Part shown: positions 23,001 to 38,302 of the stretch, piece by piece
Layout: every line of letters starts with the position of its first letter
How positions within the stretch are numbered: position 1 is the stretch's first letter
DNA from: Chromobotia macracanthus
Lineage: Eukaryota > Chordata > Actinopteri > Cypriniformes > Botiidae
NCBI GenBank assembly: GCA_036877525.1
Contig: JAZGTH010000075.1
Location: forward strand, 4,236,001-4,300,000
Reading direction: 5' to 3'
Length of the DNA stretch: 64,000 nt
Position numbers and translations under genes: made by a program
Notes under the pieces: model-generated
The model's database searches: none
The model's input: only the letters and a program-made list of their open reading frames with translations
Told to the model about the DNA's origin: nothing

Positions 23001-26000
23001 GAGTTTAAATAGGAGCAGGCCATTAAACCACGAATGCTGACAGATACAAATGCGACTCTACAGAGCGGCTTACAGATGTCCTTCTGTATAATCTTGTGGT
23101 GAGAATTTAAACGAGGGTTGCGTGCACGCATATACGCGTATTAAACTTATAAACGCGTATAACGGTTTTAATGTAGAAATCATGATTACTTCACACTTTT
23201 TTCTAAAAAGTTTAGAAAACAGACTTACAATAATTCAGATTCATTATTGTAAGTAAAAAACAAACATAAACAAAACTGCTAAAGAAGTCAATAGTTGTAT
23301 ACAGAGAATTGATTCTGTGGGTACACAGAGAACTGAAGTGTCTTTGTCCTGCAGTACTGACCAATATTTCTCGTTTTTTTGTTACGCATAGACAAAACAA
23401 AGACAAAATATCCTCTGTCTAATGCAGGTTTTTTCTTCAGGTAAATGTATTTGAAAATAATTTTAACAGTTTCTAGATATTTTTACAGGAAAACAAGACA
23501 AAGGTAACTGTGAAGATACCCATGGAAAAAATGACTTTATCAAGTATGTGCACAAAATGTTGAAAACTAATACATGATTATTGAAATGACGACCAACGAG
23601 ACGCACTGTGAGAAAATCTGAAGAGAGTGAGAGACATAGAAGACTGGTGTTTTAAAGCTGAGTGCTGCACGGAGATAGAATAACATTCGTGCAGGGCGAG
23701 GGTGTAACTTCCACCTCTTAAAACAGACAGGCAGGGTGTGTGAAAGCATATTTGTTTCTGGTTTCAGTTGGAACGGCAGCACTTAACGCTGGTTTGTGAG
23801 TTGGAATAGAGACAGAGCTGAACAGCGTATCTCTCAGATGCACTCAGAAGCCCAAACTAATCTGGCTAAGTGTTGGAGTCGATATGGTAAGGATGAGTCC
23901 CAGATGGATCTCATTTCAAAACAGCCCAAATCAGATCTTATTAGATCTTCTCTATTTATGGAAAAAGAACTGGACAGGGTGAGCAAAAGTGTTGAAGACC
24001 TTCCACATGGAAGCAAACATCCAGCTGAAAACAAAGGAACTGTTCACTCTTCAAAAAAATCAGTCACTCACACGCTGTGGGAAACCTCTCTGACTTCACT
24101 TTTTTGTGCTCCAAAGAAGAATAAAAAGAATACAGGTTTTGAACAACATGATGTTGAGTAAATGGTGACAAAAGTTTTATTTTTGGGTGTACCGTCTCTT
24201 TAAATGGCAGGTCTTTAAAAATGATAATAGGAGCTGTAAAAGTGTCGCTACGTTGTCAAAACAACATCTCCGCATCTTTAGTGTTGAGCGTCAGCTATTT
24301 TGAAAGAAAAAGAACATTCGGGCTGTGCTGATTTTCTAATAAGATCGAGGACACATAATGATTTCCTTCCATTTATAAACAATTAATTAACAGGACAGGA
24401 TATTTGCAATTCTTGTACAGCAGCGTCATTATTAGCATTAGACAAAGTTAAAAAAAAACGCACAGTAAAGAGTGAGAAATCCACTGAATAACAACCTAAA
24501 TAACATACCAATAATATACCACATGCCTGTCTTAATTTATTACATTTACGCATTTGGCAGATGCTTTTATCCAAACTTGAATAAACAGTGAATTTAAGGT
24601 ATACAAAATATATCAGTACATGTATTCCCTGGGAATCGAACCCAAAACCCTTGCACTGCTAACCCAATGCTATACCAACTGAACTACTGGTTATGTGGCG
24701 AAGTTGCGCAGACAGCAGAAAAAATCGTCAACCATCTGTTAGCGTGTGCTGTGGAGTTCAATTTGGGCAGATTGTCAGGCTACAAGGCCCCTGGTGAATT
24801 CGTTTCACATCTGCTCCAGCACTAAACACCATTCTACTGCACAGTACGGCCACCATGCAAGACCCCTAAAGCCAATACACAACAACCGCAGTGTGTGTGT
24901 GTGTCCTGGGAGTGTGTAGGCAAAAATCTGATCTGCTAAGATGGAAAACATTCAGCATGGACCTGAGCCTACATCTGTTTCTGAGAGCTCCCTACCGGCT
25001 GTGACACACAACAGACAGGTGGTGTAACCACACTCAGGTGCATGAGAACTACTAAGCTATTTTATTTCTTTGATGTCGTTTTTTCGTAGCTCATCAGACT
25101 ACTTCAAGGATAACAAGAGTCTCAGTTTAATCTCAGCTTAATCTCACTGATGTTAAGAAGTGATAGATGTTAAACTAAAACTAAACCAACCAACCAACAG
25201 TTTTACTAACTGTCTGACTGCCTGACTAACGACCTAACAAACTAACCGACAACCAACAGATACCAACCAACTTTGTTTTTTCTTCTTTTATCCTTTCTCT
25301 ATCCTTCCACTACAGCACACTAAAAGCTTCCTCTCTTTCTAGTGATGGCAAGAGCCTTGCAAAATTAATAGAAGTAATAAAGTCCCTGCGGAGGCAGCAG
25401 AGTTGATCTTAACACTCAGACCTCTTTTTAGATCTCTGTCTCTCTCTTTTGCTCTTTTTTCTTTTTGGACAGACCTCTTATTTATTCCACCATTCTATCC
25501 ACTCAGTCAAATCCAGAGTGATTGTCTCTATCTTGAGCATGGGCATTAAAGCATACCACTGCTGAGAACTACACTGAAATGCCTCTTGAAATCCTTCTGC
25601 CAGACTCTCTGGAGACCCGTTCCTTCTCGCTGCCATTTTCTTCACTCAAAACCCTTCTTGATAAGCCCTTCACCTTCTCAGCAGTAGAGGTGGAGGTCTG
25701 CTGCAGCATTAAACCACCTGACCCTCAAACGCTCTTCACTGCTTTGTTGATAACAATGCTCTTTGGTCACCATTCCATGAGGTGAAGGCTGAAGAAGGCA
25801 AAGACAACAAAATAAGTCCAAAGATGACCGGCACACCCTGCTGTACCTCAAGTAAAGACATAAATGTAAATTTACACCTTTACTATCTCTACTTAAGCCA
25901 AGCTTAAGACAAACACATAATCCCTATCCACAAAAAGTACAAGTCACAAATGAAGTGACATCTGCCAATAAACTGTTCAAGATTTTCTAAGAACAAACTT

Positions 26001-28158
26001 TTGAAACCTTTTTTTTGTCATTAAAGAAACTGACTTCAAAGTTATTTTGGTGGATGTTTGAAGTCAGTTTTTCCCATGGTGCTCCACCAGAGAAACCAAA
26101 AGTGTATTTCATCATATTAAAAATAGACATTAAAGTTTCCACTAAGGTTCAACGACCAGAAAGTGTTCAAGGAATTAATTTTTAACAGTACAGTGTAGGT
26201 CACACAGGATGAGTTTTTACATTGATCTGTGTGTGTTTTTAATTGTTTTTCTATGTTAACGTGCCAAATTTAAATCATTATAACATTTCACAATTTTTTA
26301 ATTGCAAAATGTGCTTGTTTACTTTGGCTTTCTTCTTTTTCTTGAAAATATTTATTTCAAATAAATGCCCTGCGGTTTTATATTCTGGTTTATAATGTGA
26401 CTTGATGCTTAATTAAATCTACAGGGTCCAAATACTGCGAACGCAACTGTATGAATACCACTGAAGATTCAGTTGTACAGACTCTTAAGGGGTATGACAT
26501 TTAGTCTAAGTGTATTTCTAGATTAATTCAGCCAAGACACATGATCGGACAACATCAGACGCATGAAGATGGGTGACCACGGCTACCAGACCCTTCAGAG
26601 TCTCTTGTCCACTATCTCTGCAGGTAATGGGAAGCTCGGCTGATCTACATGATTAAAATGTCCTGCTATAGAGCCTGCCCACCACACACGGGAGGCAGCG
26701 TTGAGTGGCAAGGTCAGCCAAATGTCAGTATGAGTGAATGAGAGGGAAATGTGTGTGTGTGTGTAGTTGGATTAAGGATGGTAAATGGTGGCTAGGGAGA
26801 CAGTGCATCTCTTCACATATAGATCTAAATGGTAAAGACCTTCTCTAGTCTAGCAGGTGCATGCCTGTGTGTGCCTTAAGAAGACGTGTCCCTTGGTGGG
26901 CAGCCAGGCATCAGGTCGATGCAGTGCAGGAAGCAGAGGTCCACAGCCCTTCCTCTGCATTTCCTGTTCACTGCAGGGTATCGCCTTTTCAGCGTAGCTG
27001 TCTCGAGCTACAGAGCCAACACCCAGAGACGATCTCTCACACACACACACACACACAAGCAGCTTTCTGCATACTCAAAACCGTAACCATTTACATTCAG
27101 GACACCGGAGTCACTTCACCATAGAAAATCTAGTTCTAGTCACATTTAACACTATGAATCCCAGATATAATTTAAAAAATACATCAATACAATTTGAAAT
27201 GTGCAATTTCTGCAGCACAACTGCAACTAAATATACAAACATTTACACTTGCTTTATAGATGCAAAACTGAGTACACAAACTGTATAGTATAGATACACA
27301 AACTGAGTGCTACATGTCAAAATCATTTCCTTTCGTAATGGACAGAATGTTGCTCGCACAGCTTAATGGTGTTTATTTCACCGTTTTGTACCAGCGCTTT
27401 AATAATAAGTGACAGAGCTGCCTACATACTGCACTGCTGTACATGAATACATCAATAATAGCCATCATGTTCCACTCTCTCTCTCTCTCTCTTACTCTCT
27501 CTCTCATCAACTGATCAATCAGTCTGTCAGTGGATATGATAGAGGACAGGAAATGGAGACTGCAGGAGGGAGTCAGTGCGAGAGGCCCAGAGCGAGAGAG
27601 AGTACAGGGAGTCCTGCAGCAGGGGCTGATGGGAGATTTCTGCACTCCGGGGGCAGGGGGAGCGGCTCGATTCCATAATCAAGGTGCATGATCGGTCAAT
27701 AGGTGCCGTCACTCAGCAGGGATGGCCTGTCGCCATGGCAGCACCACAGGACCTGTTTATAATCAGACTTCCTGGGACCGAAAACCTCAGTGCAAGAAAG
27801 CGTTTGCACAGGACATGATCTAGTAATGAGTCTTTGACTTTGTCATTGCTGGCTGTGTGGTTTTTAAACACCATGAACCTGCCTGATGACTGACTCACCT
27901 GTTTGTGAGGGCCCCTTAGGATGTGAGCTCTGGCCCCCTCGCACGCTGTCCTCATGGCCTCCAGAGATGGAGTCCCCAGCAGATCTGTGATCAGGTCAAG
28001 CTGTTAAATAACAAGATAAAAAAGCAGTTTATATAGAATGAATATTGAGCAGCATTTTTGAAATGACAAACTCTTTGTAAACACACCTACCTATACACCT
28101 TTTTGAGGGTGGGGCCCTGGTTATAATATTAATATTATAATTATCAATTATATGCAAA

Positions 28159-28242
<84 letters not shown>

Positions 28243-31200
28243 AATATAAATATATATACATCTGTGCTTCAAAACAAAAGTCTGAGAGAAATAAGGGGAA
28301 GAAACCAGATAAGTGTGTTCCTGATCTGTACATAAACACACTGGAGCAGAACCAGATTCAAGTAAATCGGATTCTTTACTGGAGAGGATTTAATGAGCCT
28401 TAAAGGGTATGTATACACATACACACAAACACACACACAGAGGAACAGCCAGTCCCAGGCTCTGTGATACACTGCAGGGGAAATATTAATAGAACATATG
28501 GCTCATAATCTTTTGTGTAAAGTACTTTAAGTGTATTGGTAATCTTCTAAAAGCATTTGTTACATATGCTCTATGAAACAACATGCACATTGTGAAAAGA
28601 CTGGTTACTGATTTGGATTGGTCAAATTGATTATGTAATAGCTACACCCTTTATTATATATTTTTTTACATAATTGGCATTGTACAAATAACTATGTCTT
28701 CTTCCCTCAGACAGTTATAGCTGTCTCCTAATGTAGTTTTGCAATATTTGAGTGATCTGCTTATGTAACTTTCTATCAACCTATCTGTCTGTCGAATCGG
28801 CCATTAAAAACCCCACATCTGTTGACCACTAATACAAACAACTGTCAAACACACTCCACAGTGAGTAAAAGTGACTTTTATAGGCAGACCCACTGTCCAA
28901 AATTCCCAGCGTGGGACAAGTGTTGGGCTGAACATATTGAGGATAATTACTGTGGCTGAACATAAAATGCTATTGCGTCATATGTCATGTTTACAAGATG
29001 CTTGAAATATAAGGGCCCTGTATTACCAGAGGCATCTCTATATGTGTGAATGCTAGAGAAACTCTGCCTGAGCAGTGTCTGTGCTGTTACACAGTACAAC
29101 AGGGCCTTAAGCTGTCCCTGTGCTCGCTTTCTCGCTCACACGCTCTCTCTCGTTAACATGTCCGTAGAACATTTACCAAAAACATTGTACGTTTAAGACA
29201 CAGCTTAAGCATTCATGCTTTTCTGCATTAACTAATAATGTTATAAAGCCGGGTATGCATCTATGACACAACTTTAGTACCTACTCTTGAAATATTCCTC
29301 AAAAAAATCCATTTGATCAGATTCTGCTTTGAATGCAGAACTGAAAGCTAAAAAAATCTTGACAAACATTCAAGAAAATGTTAACGGTCTGATTTAATGA
29401 CTCAGACCCAACTTAATGGTGCAATCTGTAACTTTTGTCTTTCTATTGCCATCTCTGTTTGCAATATAAAATTGCAGGTTACTTTACGTACTTTTCATCA
29501 CGTATGTTGAAGTAAAATGAAGCTAAAACTGACATTTGCTGAAAAATCAGACTTGACACCTCAAATTATAATGACTTTTATAATTTACTCTCGTGAATTG
29601 GGGTAATGGTCAGTTTTGAAAACTGATCTGTATTTGCCCAATAACTTATTTTTCTTCATTTTTAACCATGGAAATTTACGGATTGCAGCTTTTATTAAAT
29701 TAGCTTTTATAAATTAAAGGTCTCTGATTGGTGGATAGGAAGGCTGGTTTGGGGCTTGACCCCTGCCCTGAAATTCCAGTGATCTGATTGGTTGATAAGA
29801 ATGTGGTTCCTGAACTTAACCCTCCACCTACATTTACAGAGCTTTGATCTGTTAATCACAATGATCCAGGAACACGAACATTAAGCAGGAACAGACAGTT
29901 CGAGCAGATCGAGTGTTGGCCAGCAGCGCATGTTAATACCTGTTGGATGGGACTCTGGGCCTGGAATAAAATGCGACGACCAAGCAGCTCAGCAAAGATG
30001 CAGCCCACAGACCAGATGTCGATGGCATTGGAATAGTGCCTGCTGCCCATCAAAATCTCCGGCGCTCTGTAGTACTGTGTCACCACCTCCTGGGTCATGT
30101 GACGTGACTCGTCCAGCTCCTCCACTCGCGCCAGGCCAAAGTCACAAATCTGCATAAAATTAGACATTTTTACACACTTGATTGGCTTATGAGTCACATG
30201 CAGTGTGTGGCGCGCACCAGAGTTATTTTAGTTTTATTGTATTGTAGTCTGATTAATATTTTAAAGCACCTTTTATTTTTAGTTTATGTTCATTTTAGTT
30301 TTATTTTTAACAATTTTGTTATGTGCTTTTGTCATTGAATTCGTTTTTATTTTATTTAATAATGCTGCTGCCGGTTTAGTTTTAGTTTAGGCCCATATTT
30401 TACTTTATTTCAGCATTATTTCAGTTAACGGAAATGTTAGTTTTAGTTAACGATAATAACCTTGGTGCACACCCATTGACAGGCATTGAAAACAACTTCA
30501 AAATAGTTTTTAATTCTAGCATTACATTCAGTTTGCAATAAAACCAAAATTAGGTGGAGAGACTCAATCACATAACAGATAAATGAAGAACGTGCTGTAA
30601 ACACAAAGCCCAATTTCCAATCAACCTGAGCTGAACGCGCTCCTGGGAAATAAATGAGAAAAATATGGCGGCATCTTTTCTCCTCTCAGAAACAAAACAA
30701 ACATCAGGACACATTATACATTACTAACAATTTTACCCAAGTAACCCCAGTCAGTCTCTACCAATGATTTATTTTAACTGCTTAAGACAAACTCAAATCC
30801 TTCAAGTAAAGGTTAAAAGAGAATATAATATATTAATATAAAATAAACATCTGTCACTGTATGTCTTAATTACAGTAAATGTATTATATTCAACCTCATT
30901 TCATTCCGTAAAGATTCCTCAGAAAATATCCTTTTGTGTGCATGGCCGAATTGGGTGTGAAATAACATGTGGTGAGCAAATAAAGACAGAATTGACATTT
31001 TTGGGTGAACTATCCCTTTAAAAACACACAAAAAACAATTTATGGAAGAAGTGACAGGTTTTGGTAGCAAATTAACATAAATCAACAAAAGTCCACCTTA
31101 GCACCCGATATAAACAGCTTCCAAGTGTTAATTCAAAGACAGACATTATTTGCAAAACCAAAAAGCTAGAAAATAATAGCATCCTGACAAATACAGGAAC

Positions 31201-32714
31201 GCTCAACACATCCGGTTTTTAAATAATGTATTAGCACTATTCATTATAAGAATGTTACTGGAAGATTGTTTTAAAGATTTGTTTTCATAATATATAACAT
31301 GAGAAAACATTTCACTAACGTTACTGCAAGAACGAAACTTTTAGAGAATGTTAGCCAAATTTCTGAGAATGTTAACTGTTCGCTGGGAATGCAGTAAAAA
31401 TGACAAATTAGCTGCATATTAAAGAACTTCAACATGACACACCAGAAACATAAAATGTATGGACAGAGAAAGCACGCAGCGTTGAACCTCAATTAGACAC
31501 AAACGCGTTTGATTGCAGGACATGACCGTCAGACGAGGTCTATCACGTCAGAGCTAAAATAAGAAAAACGCTCTTCCTTTTCGGAAATGGGGATTAGGAA
31601 CTAAATGAACCAGCGCATACTAAATGATTCCCTCTTCAGCCGAACAGTAATGATCTATTCCCGCTCGACCCTCCAGCGCATTTCTCTTGCTGCTCGGTAA
31701 AGTCAGCACAGACACACGCAGAAAATCTCTCTCTCTCTTACTCTTTCTTTTCTATATCTTCAATATCTTGCTTGCTTTTTGTGCTGCAGTCGAGCTCTCT
31801 CTATGGGAACCAAAATGAAGATTTATGTCAGGAACTGAGCAGATGAATCAATCCCAAAGGGCCCTCTGACCCCCAGGAGCCAGAGAATGCTAGAGAATGC
31901 TAACATGTGTGTTAGTGTGTAGTCTGGCCCCGCAGACCTGGTCTGGTCAGGCAGATATGAGGTGTCTCTGCCATTCTGCAGAAGAAAATGAGTTATAAAG
32001 CTTGAAAACAACAACAGAATTCATGGCCTGGAGTCCACAGGTATATTGTTAAAAAAGGAGGGCTGTGCAAACACAAAGATGGTATAAAAGAGTGGAAACC
32101 GTCAGAAAATTCACACATTTTTATATAACCACGGCCCCAAGAAGTTTTACGGACTTTAATTGTCAGCCACACTTCCTAAAATAAATGATGAATGTGATTA
32201 TACACATTAAATATTACATTAACCGGCATTTTTAAAGCAAGTTAAAAGTTTGCTAGTTTAAAGTTAAACACAAATTAAACTGGTTATGTATTTGGACATT
32301 TCCTTGTCATCCAAGTTGGTGGAAGGTGCCCATAGTCAATGCTACACCTGTTATTCTTCTAGGACACTTGTGTAAACTTAGGGAGTATAGACTACATCCA
32401 CTACAATAACCAGCTGGTTTATAGTAACAGAAGTCATTTGGAGTGAAATAGACATATTGCAATGAAATTCATAACAAGCGTAGAACAACATATATAAACA
32501 TAGAATCCTGTTTCATAGCTCTGCAGAGTAAAGAAATGTGTACCAGCAAAAAACACAACATTGCTAAAAGCATCCACAAAATAATTCTGACTAGTTTTTC
32601 TACTGACCTTAAGTACACAGTTGCTGTTGACCAGGAGATTACCAGGTTTAATGTCTCTGTGTAAAATGCCAGCTGAGTGTAGATACTTCAATCCTGTGGA
32701 CACAACACACACAC

Positions 32715-32807
<93 letters not shown>

Positions 32808-33288
32808 GATATATTTGTCTGAACACACATTGAATTCATAAAACAGACTGTGATGATGATGTGTAGACTCTTGTTTGGTTTAAAATGTAATCTAGTTTAC
32901 ACAAACACACTTGAGAAACAATGATTCCATTTTCACTCTAGAATAAAACACGGCTTGTGTCTCTTTAACACAGTGCTGCGTTTATGGTTTTATACACACA
33001 CTGGGAAGAAAACTAATAATGTCAAACCATAATACAAGCAATACTAACCACACTTCCTGTGGAAGTGGTGAAGACAGAGTGAGAATGTTGCCATGGTTAA
33101 AGAAACATGAGGCGGTAAAGTGTGTGTGTGTGTGTGTGTGTGAGAGTGTGTGATAGTGTGAGTGTGTGTTTCTCTACAAGAGACTTCAGAAAGACAGACA
33201 CTCTGTCTGACCTCTGAGGATGTGGTAGAAATACATTTTGAAATAAAGGGCTGAGGGAGGAGTCTGTCTGTATAGCCATGGCAGAAAA

Positions 33289-33334
<46 letters not shown>

Positions 33335-36095
33335 TGGACAGTGCTACATACAATGTCTGTGGACAATTTTGTCATTACAAGTTGGCTGAACCCGACAAAA
33401 CTTCATTTTAGTGGACATTCGGGAACATCTCAGTTTGGAAGAATTATTCAAATAAAATCTTTATTTCATTTTTAAAAAATGAATAAAGTTTACGGCTAGT
33501 CTAACCTAGGAAATGTAACAAGCTGTATATAAAAAACACTACAAGTATATGGCACGTCCTCGTTTAGACAGATAAGTAAATGTGTGTGTGTTGACCTCTC
33601 ACCTCTCAGGATCTGGTAGAGAAAGACTTTGACGTGGTCAGAGCTCAGGGGCTGTGGAGACACAATGATCTTATGAAGGTCACTCTGCATCAACTCCGTC
33701 ACCACGTAACTGCAGTTAGAGCTGTGTCAAGGGAAACCATTATGCCAAAAATAACAGCAGGAAGTTCATACTGAACAGCAGCACTCCAAATGATGGACAG
33801 CATTAGCACTTATCAGAAACCAGCGCGGATGGAGGAGAGACGATAAGTGTGAACTGTGTCGCCCTGTACTGCACAGGCAACCTTACAACTGAACGATTCA
33901 TTTGCTTGTAGCGAAACGTATTTTATTAAAATTGGGTACGTCGTTTATTGCCGATGTTGATACTTCATTTATGATTCATTACAAAAAGGTTACTGTCATT
34001 TAAATAAATTACATCTAGTTATACAATTAAGTCTACAATTAAGTCTCATTATACTATAGAGTTAGCTAGTTAACTCTTCTTTATTTAAAAGCAGCTTAAC
34101 TGCTTTAGCTTAAGTTTAATTGCTTAACTAGCTTGGCAGGAGCACAAAACTAGCACAGTTTCACAGTAGTTAACCTTTTGTTGAAACTTTAAATCTACAC
34201 TTAGCTAAATTTAGATGCATTGTACCACATACCATCAGTAGTTGTCACTGTAAACTGTGCTTCAGTTAAAAATGAACAAGTGGCTCTACATTCTGTTGTA
34301 GAGGAAGACATATCCGTAAACCTGCAGATCTTCTCCACACCCATGAAGAGCAGGTTTGGAAAGCCTCACGGAAATATCAGGGTGTGATAATATGTGTTGA
34401 ATGAAACCGTGTGTGATATCCGTCATCAGCTGAGCCGAGTTCTACAGGGAATGTCATCCAATCAACAACTCTTCCTAAAACCACACGCAGAGATGAGCCA
34501 CACGCTCGGCCCAGTTAAAAATCACAAACATGAGAGAAACCGTCACATTTTAACATCTAACGTTTATGTATGAAGACACATAAGGTTTCAGGTGGACTTC
34601 AATAATTTAAACTTGTTTGGGCAGCCAATATTATAATATTCATATAATGCCAATATTATAATATTCATATAATGCCAATATTCAGTGACTACATTAGTTA
34701 TTTCTTGGTAGAACTGGAATCATTAAATAGATGAAAAAAAATTACAAAAATTGACATTTATACATTCATTTACTTTGTTCAACTCATCTACAAGTTCATC
34801 GAGCCATGCTGCCCTAGTAGACAACATGTTATTTGGATTCAATGCGCTGTGCATTCCTATCCTTCGTATACTGCCTGTAAAAACGCCATGTTCCAGCTTT
34901 AGGACACAAGCCGAGTCTGACCTTTACGTCAGAAGAATATTTTATATTTTGCATAAACTTCACCTAGAGAGACACATTATGACTCAATCATGTTTTAAAG
35001 AACGAACGAGAGGCAATTATTTGCTCCAGAGCTACTGGTCTGTCAAAACAAACGCCAACTTTAGCAATCAACACATCTGAGTACGAGCTCGACACGTCTC
35101 CTGTCAGTAAATACGAGTGCTGGAGAAAGCGTAGGAGGACTTCCTGGCAGAGACAAAGTGCTTGTGATCTTCCTTTCATAAACACACAAAGGGAAGCTGC
35201 TCTCTGACAACGGTCCAGTCGACAAGGAGATAGTACACAGCACCCTATACAAGGTGCTTTTGTCACATTTAGATCAGATCTGTGGTGCAAAAAGCCAGTT
35301 CTGCCATTCACACAGCAAACACGCATCAGCACTGTGTTTTGTGGGGGGTGCTGGTTCAATTCCAGCACTGGCAGGTAGCAACCGAAGGGCCCTTGAGCAA
35401 GGCACCTAACCCCCAATTGCTCCCGGGCGCAGTAATGTGCAGCCCACTGCTCTGTGTGTGTGTGTGTGTGTGTTCACGGCTTGCAGTGTGTGTTCACTTT
35501 TCACCAGTGATGAGTTAAATGCATAGTCACATTTCGGCATGGGTTACCATATCTGACAAAATATGTCACTTTCACTTTACTTAACCATATATTAGGGACA
35601 ATTTGGTACCCAAAGTTGAGCAAAACCTGACATATCCAAGCCAAATCCTTCCTTGAGGACATCTCTAAAAGGATGCGTAAAAACGCTATAAATATATAGC
35701 AAATAAAGCTTTTTTTAAATTGTAAAAATGCAGAGAGTTTCTGTTAGGGTTGGGTTAGAGCATGTTGTTATAGGTATATTGTTGCTAACTAGCGGTGTAT
35801 TAAAACAATAGGAGTTTATGGAATGTCCCCATTTAGATAGATAAGTAAACGTGTGTGTATGCTGAGCATGCACGATTGCTTGACCGACTGTCTGTAGGGA
35901 TCACACCTTCCCATCCTCTCAGCCCATCAGCATTTAACAATCGTCCTTCGCTAAAGATTTTGAAGGAAAGTCGTTTTCTCAGCTACAAGAGTGTCACAAC
36001 TGTTTTCAGACTATCACAATCTCTCTGCAAACTGACACAGAGAGATTGTGATGGCACAATGTCTCCTTCTCTCTTTTTGTGACTGTTACGCAAGC

Positions 36096-36142
<47 letters not shown>

Positions 36143-38261
36143 TGCATGTGTTTCAGCACATTGGTGGTGTTTGCAAAGACAGGCGTCACTATTTCTATAT
36201 TTAAATAGAATTCACTTAGAACCTATACTGGAAACACTACAGAGTGTAACAATTGTAAGAAACGTTTCTGTAATGTTTTCATTAAATAACAAAAAAGGTT
36301 AAAATGTTACTTTAAAAGTTCTAGGCGTGTTCAAGTCCAGTTTTTTAAGTGTTGTATTAGTGTTATTGCTTGGTTATTAGATAACTTAAAATATAAGATA
36401 ACTTATAAAATATTTGTAATGTTTTGTAACATAACTATGTAATGTTTTAAACATTCCACTAACAACTTAATACATTTTTTAATAATATGATGTATAGCGT
36501 TAAAAAAGGTCTACTAAGGTTACTACAAAACTATTTTGATATCTCTAAGGGAAATTGTAGACAATGTTAGCCAACGTTCAGAGAACATTCCCCGTTAGCT
36601 TGGAAGTGACCCCAACTTTTGATTTTTGGCTGGCAGACAACGAAACAATTAGAAAATACCATACACATATTGAAGGAGGGACCTGAGTCATATTTATATA
36701 TCATATATTCTTTTGACTTGGCCAGAAAGTCATTCCTGAAAAAAGTCAGAACTGAGCAGGCACACGGAAACGACGCAGAATGCCCTAGCCTGAGTACTGC
36801 ACTGAGCAGCCCTATGGAAGAATCAGATCAGGTAGTAAATCGCTCCTTAAGGTAACAACTTTCTGTTTCTGTGTTTTACAGCGCATTATATTGGTCTTAT
36901 GGGCTCAGACACCAAATTCTCTTCTAGATTTTCACATGCACATCCTCCATCACCAAAAGCAATATCTGTTTAACAGCTCTTCGTTGGATAATAAAACATT
37001 ACACTGCAAAAGGCCAGAATCAAGGCTTTGCGGTTCATTTGCCACATAGACTGGTTTCTACGAGTATTCGGTAACTTATAAAGCCTCTGTTTCTGATGAA
37101 GTTTTACAAACAAACCCTACACCTGGAACCACATTAACTAAGAGTTAACCAGCCATACCAAGTCAGTATTATCATGCAAAAAAACAGGTTACATTTTCAC
37201 TGCAGGGCGAGAGGGCAAAAGAAAAATGATCCACAGTTAAAAACCACACACGTGAGACTTTTCAAACAGAGCTGTGCGTCTCATAAGGAGACCTGTCGAG
37301 AGCTCAAAGCAGACATTTGATAATCGCCTGAGAACAGAGGGCTTTTGTCACATGCCTAATTAGCTTCATGCAAATGGTGGCCATGCTTGATTGCTTCACT
37401 GAAATGCAAATGACACATCTCTTGAGCTCAGCTCTCCGTAGACACGAGTTTACGTGGAAACGCACACGTGGAAGAGCTGATTTGGGACCACAGGGAAGAA
37501 AGTACGTGGCACTCTGTCGCTTCTCTGTGGCCCGTGACTCTCCCTCTCTTTCTAAATTAGCCTCGAACCCGTGTTACATTTGATCACTGTGCCAAACAGA
37601 ACAGCTTGACTGTGGGCAGAGGTGGAGAGACACCTGTGGACTGAATCTCCTTCCTCTCTCTTCAGCAGAATGACTAACTGACTGACTGACAGATGAGAGT
37701 TTTAAAAGGAAGTGGAATTATCCTGGTAAACAGTTTCCATGGTGACAAACAGACCAGGAGTACACCTGCACGTATAGGGTAACATGTACACACCCCGTCT
37801 AATGCATCACAACACTAATACAGAATAAACGGCTGAACTATACTAACCGTTATTGTGGAAAAGATTTGCACATTATTTGTGTATAAAGAATTTCTCATTT
37901 TAATTTCTGTTTAGGGCTGAAACAGCAGATGTGTGTTCCACAGAAACATTAATACAGTCATTATTATGCTTAAAGGCGCAGTATATGACAGTCCACACAC
38001 ACACATCCAAATGGGGACATTTCCAAAGATTTTGTTGTTTTCATACACATATTGTATTATAAACAACACAATCTAACCCTAACCAACACTTTTTTTATTT
38101 AGCGTTTTTACAAATGAGGATGTGCCCAAAGGAAGGTTTTGCTCAGATTGCTCAACCCCACCTTCCCTTTCACACACAAGCCTATTCACAAATGTAATAT
38201 ACATGTTCACACACATGCAGCTTTGACACTTACAGATCTTTAAAACACAGACCATACAGAC

Positions 38262-38302
<41 letters not shown>

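Larger units (their letters stand above)
20546..27898. other. nlk intron 7, main part
   Basis: About 7 kb of mostly AT-rich intron holding family A copy 3, a GC-rich patch at 22600-22930, a family C half-element near 24105-24203, a SINE at 24536-24690, and (CA)n and (CT)n tracts near 27033 and 27474. No coding exon supported. Confidence 0.5.
28001..29939. other. nlk intron 6
   Basis: Contains a 20-bp palindrome and (TA)n at 28121-28239, a hAT-like fragment near 28793-28835 and family A copy 4. No coding exon supported. Confidence 0.5.
30150..32607. other. nlk intron 5
   Basis: AT-rich; a T-rich low-complexity block at 30220-30470 (TTTTAGTTTTA motifs), a family C half-element near 30895-31021 and family B copy 3. 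No coding exon supported. Confidence 0.5.

Noticed and set aside
22541..23131. 196-codon minus-strand frame as a real gene
   Set aside because: No recognisable domain, no splice or promoter context, and a competing plus-strand frame in the same GC-rich patch. Kept only as a low-interest finding.
23796..24161. 121-codon plus-strand frame in nlk intron 7
   Set aside because: Its C-terminal part runs into the family C repeat, and the remainder has no recognisable motif.
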